Shown: piece by piece, positions 5,366 to 7,949 of the stretch | Position numbering within the stretch: position 1 is the first letter of the stretch | How the letters are laid out: the number at the start of each line of letters is the position of its first letter | Origin: Solirubrobacterales bacterium | Lineage (GTDB): Bacteria; Actinomycetota; Thermoleophilia; Solirubrobacterales; Solirubrobacteraceae | Length of the DNA: 7,949 nt | Assembly (NCBI GenBank): GCA_025964075.1 | Contig: JAOPZQ010000165.1 | Span: 1-7,949 of the forward strand | Direction of reading: 5' to 3' | Position numbers and translations under genes: made by a program | Notes under the pieces: model-generated | Databases searched by the model: none | The model's input: the letters and a program-made list of their open reading frames with translations, nothing else | Told to the model about the DNA's origin: nothing

Positions 5366-5769
5366 GCCGGCCGCCCCCACTTGACCATGACCACGGTCGT
5401 GCCGCGACCCGGCCGCGAGTCGATCGAGAACTCGTCGGTGAGCCGGCGCGCTCCCGGCAGCCCGAGGCCCATCCCCGTCCCGGTGCTGTAGCCGTCCTCC
5501 ATCGCCCGCTCGACGTCGCGGATGCCGGGGCCCTCGTCCCGCGCCTCGACGCGGATGCCCGCGCGGTCGTCGCGATGCACGACGGAGAGCACGATCTCGC
5601 CCTCCCCCGCGTAGGTCGTGATGTTGCGCGCGACCTCGGAGATCGCGGTCGCGAGGAGCGTCACGTCCGTCGAGGTGAAGTTGAGCTCGGCGGCGAGGGC
5701 CCGGGCTTCGCGTCGTGCCGAGACCACGTCGGCGTCGGACTCGATCGCGACGCGCAGTTCATCCCTCAC
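5362..5769 (-). CDS. rsbT: RsbT-like serine/threonine kinase (switch protein)
   Basis: A 135-residue GHKL-fold kinase of the RsbT/RsbW class. The N-box is SEVARNI (residues 44-50, with E45 and N49). The G1 box is ARDEGPGI (76-83, with D78), the G2 box GTGMGLGLPGARRL (97-110), and the G3 region RPGRGTTVVM (119-128). RsbT rather than RsbW is favoured by its place directly after rsbS and by the DEGPGI...GTGMGLGL pattern typical of RsbT. In Bacillus, RsbT is held by the RsbR-RsbS complex, phosphorylates both under stress, is released, and activates the RsbU phosphatase. The start is a GTG overlapping the rsbS stop by 11 bp, with AAGGAG about 10 nt upstream inside rsbS. The overlap suggests that RsbS and RsbT are made in coupled amounts. 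Confidence 0.92.
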   Translation of the reverse strand: MRDELRVAIESDADVVSARREARALAAELNFTSTDVTLLATAISEVARNITTYAGEGEIVLSVVHRDDRAGIRVEARDEGPGIRDVERAMEDGYSTGTGMGLGLPGARRLTDEFSIDSRPGRGTTVVMVKWGRPA

Positions 5770-6133
5770 GCGGCTCGCGCTCCTTGGCCCGCTCCTGAAG
5801 GAACGCCATTCCCTCTTCCAGGTCGAGCGCGGTGTTGACGTCCTCCATGCTCATTCCCAGCTGGACCATGGCGAACGCGACCTCGGGCTGGATGCCGACG
5901 AGGACGGTCTCGGCGCCGCGGAGGCGCGCCATGTGGGCGATGCTGCGCAGCGAGCGCGAGACGAACGAGTCCATGACGTCGAGCGCGGTCACGTCGACGA
6001 CGATGCCGCGGGACCGGAAGCGCCCGACCTGCTCCATGATGTCCTCCTGCAGGCGGATGACGTCGGTGTCGGTCAGCGCCGCCTGGATCGACGCGATCAG
6101 CACCTCCCCCTGCTTGAGGATCGGGACGGCCAC
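5759..6133 (-). CDS. rsbS: RsbS-like stressosome STAS protein
   Basis: A 124-residue single STAS protein with clear RsbS features. It starts MAVPILKQGEVLIASIQAAL (residues 1-20), the typical RsbS opening strand region, followed by DTDVIRLQEDIMEQV (22-36). GIVVDVTALDVMDSFVSRSL (43-62) carries S56, equivalent to the serine of B. subtilis RsbS phosphorylated by RsbT. GIQPEVAFAMVQLGM (79-93) is also characteristic. It would form the stressosome core with RsbR and sequester RsbT until phosphorylated. The start is GTG at 6133, 13 bp after the rsbR stop, with only a weak ribosome binding site, so translation probably depends on the upstream gene. The last residues (roughly 112-124) are charged and overlap the rsbT start. 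Confidence 0.93.
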   Translation of the reverse strand: MAVPILKQGEVLIASIQAALTDTDVIRLQEDIMEQVGRFRSRGIVVDVTALDVMDSFVSRSLRSIAHMARLRGAETVLVGIQPEVAFAMVQLGMSMEDVNTALDLEEGMAFLQERAKEREPREG

Positions 6134-6146
6134 GGCTCAGCCCGCG

Positions 6147-7088
6147 CTAGCGCGCCTCGACGGTGGCCGCCTGGGTCAGCACCTCGTAGCCGAGCAGTCG
6201 CTCGGCTTCCTCGATGCCGCCCTGCAGGTCGCCGACGGCGTTGACCTTCGACAGGTCGACGCCGATCGTCACCAGCGTCTGGGCGATGTCCGGCGAGAGG
6301 CCGGTGATGATCACGCTGGCGCCCATCAGCCGCGACGCCTCGACGGTCTGGATCAGGTTGTTCGCCACGGTCGAGTCGATCGTCGGGACGCCGGTGATGT
6401 CGATCACCGCCACCTTCGCGCGGTTGGTGCGGATGCCCCGCAGCAGCTGCTCGGTGACCTGACGGGCGCGCTGGGAGTCCAGCACGCCGATGATCGGGAG
6501 GATCAGGAGGCGGTCGCGGACCTGGAGGACCGGCGTCGAGAGCTCGCGGATCGCCTCCTGCTGCTGGCGGATGATGCGCTCGCGCTCCTGGACGAAGGAG
6601 ACGCCCACCGTGTTGGCGATCCGGTTCGCCGCGGGCTCGTAGGCGTCGAGCACGCGGTTGAGCAGGTCGAAGTCCGACTGGTAGCGCTCGAACAGCGAGC
6701 GCGCGAGCACGTCGCGCAGGAGCAGCACGATCCCGAGGACCTCGTGCGTCTCGACGCCTCGGGGGATGATGCGCTCGGACAGGTTGCGCGCGTAGGCCTG
6801 CAGCGCCTCGACCGAGCCGGTCTCCAGCACCTCGACGTAGTTGTCGTAGACGGACGTCGCCTCGGAGAAGATCTCCTCCGGGCTCATGGCGGTGAGGAGC
6901 TCGGCCTCGGTGATGCGCCGCGCCCACTCCTCGCGGAGGACGGTCCGGTTGCGCCGCAGCAGCGCGACGAGCTCGCGCAGCAGCGACGCGGAGGACTCGG
7001 TCTCCTCGCTCACGCTCGCCTTCGCGGACGCTGTTCCCCTGGACCCCCGCTTCGGGGACGTCGGTGCCTTGGGCCGGCGCTCAGCCAC
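6147..7088 (-). CDS. rsbR: RsbR-like stressosome sensor/scaffold protein
   Basis: A 313-residue protein. Residues 1-34 form a basic and Ser/Thr-rich tail. Residues about 35-170 form a helical RsbR-type N-terminal domain (REEWARRITEAELLTAMSP at 52-70, IIPRGVETHEVLGIVLLLRD at 107-126). A helical linker QERERIIRQQQEAIRELSTP (167-186) leads to the STAS domain (about 190-305). That domain contains LPIIGVLDSQRA (197-208), VAVIDITGVPTIDSTVANNL (226-245) and ITGLSPDIAQTLVTIGVDLS (261-280), all typical of RsbR. It would alternate with RsbS in the stressosome and sense an unknown input. The two positions matching the regulatory threonines of B. subtilis RsbRA are S205 and S239. The GTG at 7088 is supported by GAGGAGG 5 nt upstream; an open frame continues to 7718 but is antisense-like overlap with the phosphatase gene. 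Confidence 0.93.
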   Translation of the reverse strand: MAERRPKAPTSPKRGSRGTASAKASVSEETESSASLLRELVALLRRNRTVLREEWARRITEAELLTAMSPEEIFSEATSVYDNYVEVLETGSVEALQAYARNLSERIIPRGVETHEVLGIVLLLRDVLARSLFERYQSDFDLLNRVLDAYEPAANRIANTVGVSFVQERERIIRQQQEAIRELSTPVLQVRDRLLILPIIGVLDSQRARQVTEQLLRGIRTNRAKVAVIDITGVPTIDSTVANNLIQTVEASRLMGASVIITGLSPDIAQTLVTIGVDLSKVNAVGDLQGGIEEAERLLGYEVLTQAATVEAR

Positions 7089-7092
7089 TACG

Positions 7093-7100
7093 TCCTCCTC
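7093..7100 (-). promoter_or_regulatory. Strong Shine-Dalgarno setting the rsbR start
   Basis: GAGGAGGA reads on the minus strand from 7100 to 7093, about 4-5 nt before the GTG at 7088. It decides the rsbR start against the much longer open frame upstream. It lies in a 53-bp gap after the phosphatase stop. That gap is less GC-rich than its surroundings at its upstream end, and I find no convincing promoter or terminator in it. RsbR may therefore be read through from the phosphatase gene while having its own efficient initiation site. Confidence 0.65.
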
Positions 7101-7141
7101 GTTGACCTGCTGACGAGGCGTGAAGAATGCCACCGAATGGT

Positions 7142-7949
7142 TTATCGCGGCACGGTGAGCGCGAGGACCGCGATGTCGTCGCGCGCCACGCCTCCCGCGG
7201 CGGCCATCGCGGCGTCGACGACACCGTCCACGAGCGCCTCGGAGCCGTTGCCCGCGAAGCGCGCCGCGGCGGCCCGCAGATCGGCCTCGCCGAAGACCTC
7301 GCGACCGTCCCGGCGGACCTCGGTGACCCCGTCGGTGTAGAGGAGCATCGCGTCGCCGGGCGCGAGCGCGATCCGGGCGTCGTCGAGCTCCGGACGATCG
7401 ACGACGCCGATCAGCATCCCCCGCACCTCGATCGCCTCGACGGTCCCGTCCGCGCGGATGACGAGCGGCGGCGGATGGCCGCCCGAGGCCAGCGCCACGG
7501 TCAGGCCCTCGTCCGGCTCGGCGGCGATGTGGGCGAGCACGACCGTGCAGAAGCGCCGGTCCGGGTGCTGTTCGACGAGCGCGCCGTTGAGGCGCCCGAG
7601 GACCGTGCTCGGCCGGCCGGGCACGGCCTCGACCGCGCGGATCGTGTAGCGCGCCAGCGCCGTGATCGACGCGGCCTCCGGGCCCTTGCCGCACACGTCG
7701 CCGACGGCGATGGTCCACCAGTCGCCCGGGCCGGCGAAGACGTCGTAGAAGTCGCCGCCGACCTCGATCCCCTCTCCGGCGGGACAGAAGCGGGCGGCGA
7801 GGTCGACGCCGGAGATCGGCGGCAGCGTCGGCGGCAGCAGGCAGCGCTGGAGGGTCTGGGCGATCCCGCGCTCGCGCCGGTAGATCCCGGCGTTCGCGAG
7901 CGCGACGGAGGCGACGTGGGCGAGCTGGTCGCAGATCGCCGCGTCGAGC
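7142..7949 (-). CDS. SpoIIE-type PP2C phosphatase with upstream sensor domain (5' end beyond window)
   Basis: The visible 268 residues enter from the right edge. Residues 1-28 (ICDQLAHVASVALANAGIYR at 5-24) look like the final helix of a GAF domain, followed by the linker QTLQRCLLPPTLPPI (31-45) that precedes many SpoIIE phosphatase domains. The phosphatase has GGDFYD (64-69), VGDVCGKG (82-89), ASGGHPPPL (154-162), LYTDGVTE (203-210) and ARDDIAVLAL (255-264), so all metal-binding aspartates are present and it should be active. Such enzymes dephosphorylate STAS antagonists; the RsbV-like protein at the end of the operon is the obvious candidate substrate, making this the likely RsbU equivalent. 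The RsbT-binding N-terminal domain of Bacillus RsbU cannot be checked here. The stop is TAA at 7142, 53 bp before rsbR. Confidence 0.9.
   Translation of the reverse strand, partial: LDAAICDQLAHVASVALANAGIYRRERGIAQTLQRCLLPPTLPPISGVDLAARFCPAGEGIEVGGDFYDVFAGPGDWWTIAVGDVCGKGPEAASITALARYTIRAVEAVPGRPSTVLGRLNGALVEQHPDRRFCTVVLAHIAAEPDEGLTVALASGGHPPPLVIRADGTVEAIEVRGMLIGVVDRPELDDARIALAPGDAMLLYTDGVTEVRRDGREVFGEADLRAAAARFAGNGSEALVDGVVDAAMAAAGGVARDDIAVLALTVPR

Noticed and set aside
5832..7340. A 502-residue open frame on the plus strand opposite rsbR, rsbS and part of the phosphatase
   Set aside because: The opposite strand encodes three clear Rsb proteins. The plus-strand product is compositionally biased (runs of D, R, H, A) and has no domain.
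7089..7718. N-terminal extension of RsbR by 210 residues from the open frame reaching 7718
   Set aside because: It overlaps the phosphatase gene in another frame, is low-complexity and arginine-rich, and a strong Shine-Dalgarno with GTG at 7088 gives a normal RsbR length.
1..7949. CRISPR array, tRNA/rRNA genes, insertion sequences or phage genes
   Set aside because: I looked for regularly spaced repeats, tRNA-like cloverleaf arms, transposase or integrase motifs and terminal inverted repeats and found none. The short repeats seen are regulatory-scale only.

Overview
The window is a very GC-rich bacterial segment with frequent GTG starts, short or absent 5' leaders and dense gene packing. Together with the gene content (stressosome module, peptidase G1, DUF4389 protein, DrrA-like ABC exporter) this suggests a high-GC actinobacterium, perhaps of the Solirubrobacter/Thermoleophilia type. 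The lineage is an inference from style and families; no rRNA or marker gene is present.

Left part (1-2811). The 5' portion of a Ppx/GppA-type phosphatase gene runs off the left edge on the minus strand. Divergent from it is a two-gene operon: an ArsR-type repressor without cysteines and an SRPBCC (AHSA1-like) protein that overlaps it by ATGA. The divergent region carries a good promoter (TTGACA-18-TACACT) and two tandem 17-bp dyad repeats that overlap the -10 box and the GTG start, which implies an autoregulated and probably leaderless mRNA. After a small hairpin follows an ABC-2 exporter pair (DrrA-like ATPase and permease, 8-bp overlap), again with a GTG start placed for leaderless translation.

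Middle part (2812-4409). A 102-bp leader with three GACCGGA heptamers precedes a DUF4389 membrane protein built from two ungapped copies of one ~90-residue unit. Next comes a secreted peptidase G1 (eqolisin-type glutamic peptidase) whose GTG start lies inside a perfect 10-bp hairpin stem. Its stop codon is only 3 bp from the stop of the convergent operon.

Right part (4413-7949, all minus strand). This is a stressosome/Rsb partner-switching operon. In order of transcription: a GAF(?)-SpoIIE PP2C phosphatase (N-terminus beyond the window), RsbR, RsbS, RsbT, an RsbX-like phosphatase and an RsbV-like STAS antagonist. By analogy with Bacillus, RsbR and RsbS would form the stressosome scaffold holding the RsbT kinase, RsbX would reset the scaffold, and the SpoIIE phosphatase and the RsbV-like protein would be the output arm. 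No RsbW-type anti-sigma factor and no sigma factor gene is in the window, so the final target is unknown. The RsbR protein has serine where I recall B. subtilis RsbRA having its two regulatory threonines.

I saw no tRNA, rRNA, CRISPR array, insertion sequence or phage gene. Nothing here is clearly an unknown system. The most distinctive points are the tandem operator on a leaderless promoter, the hairpin-embedded start codon of the G1 peptidase, and the composition of the stressosome operon.
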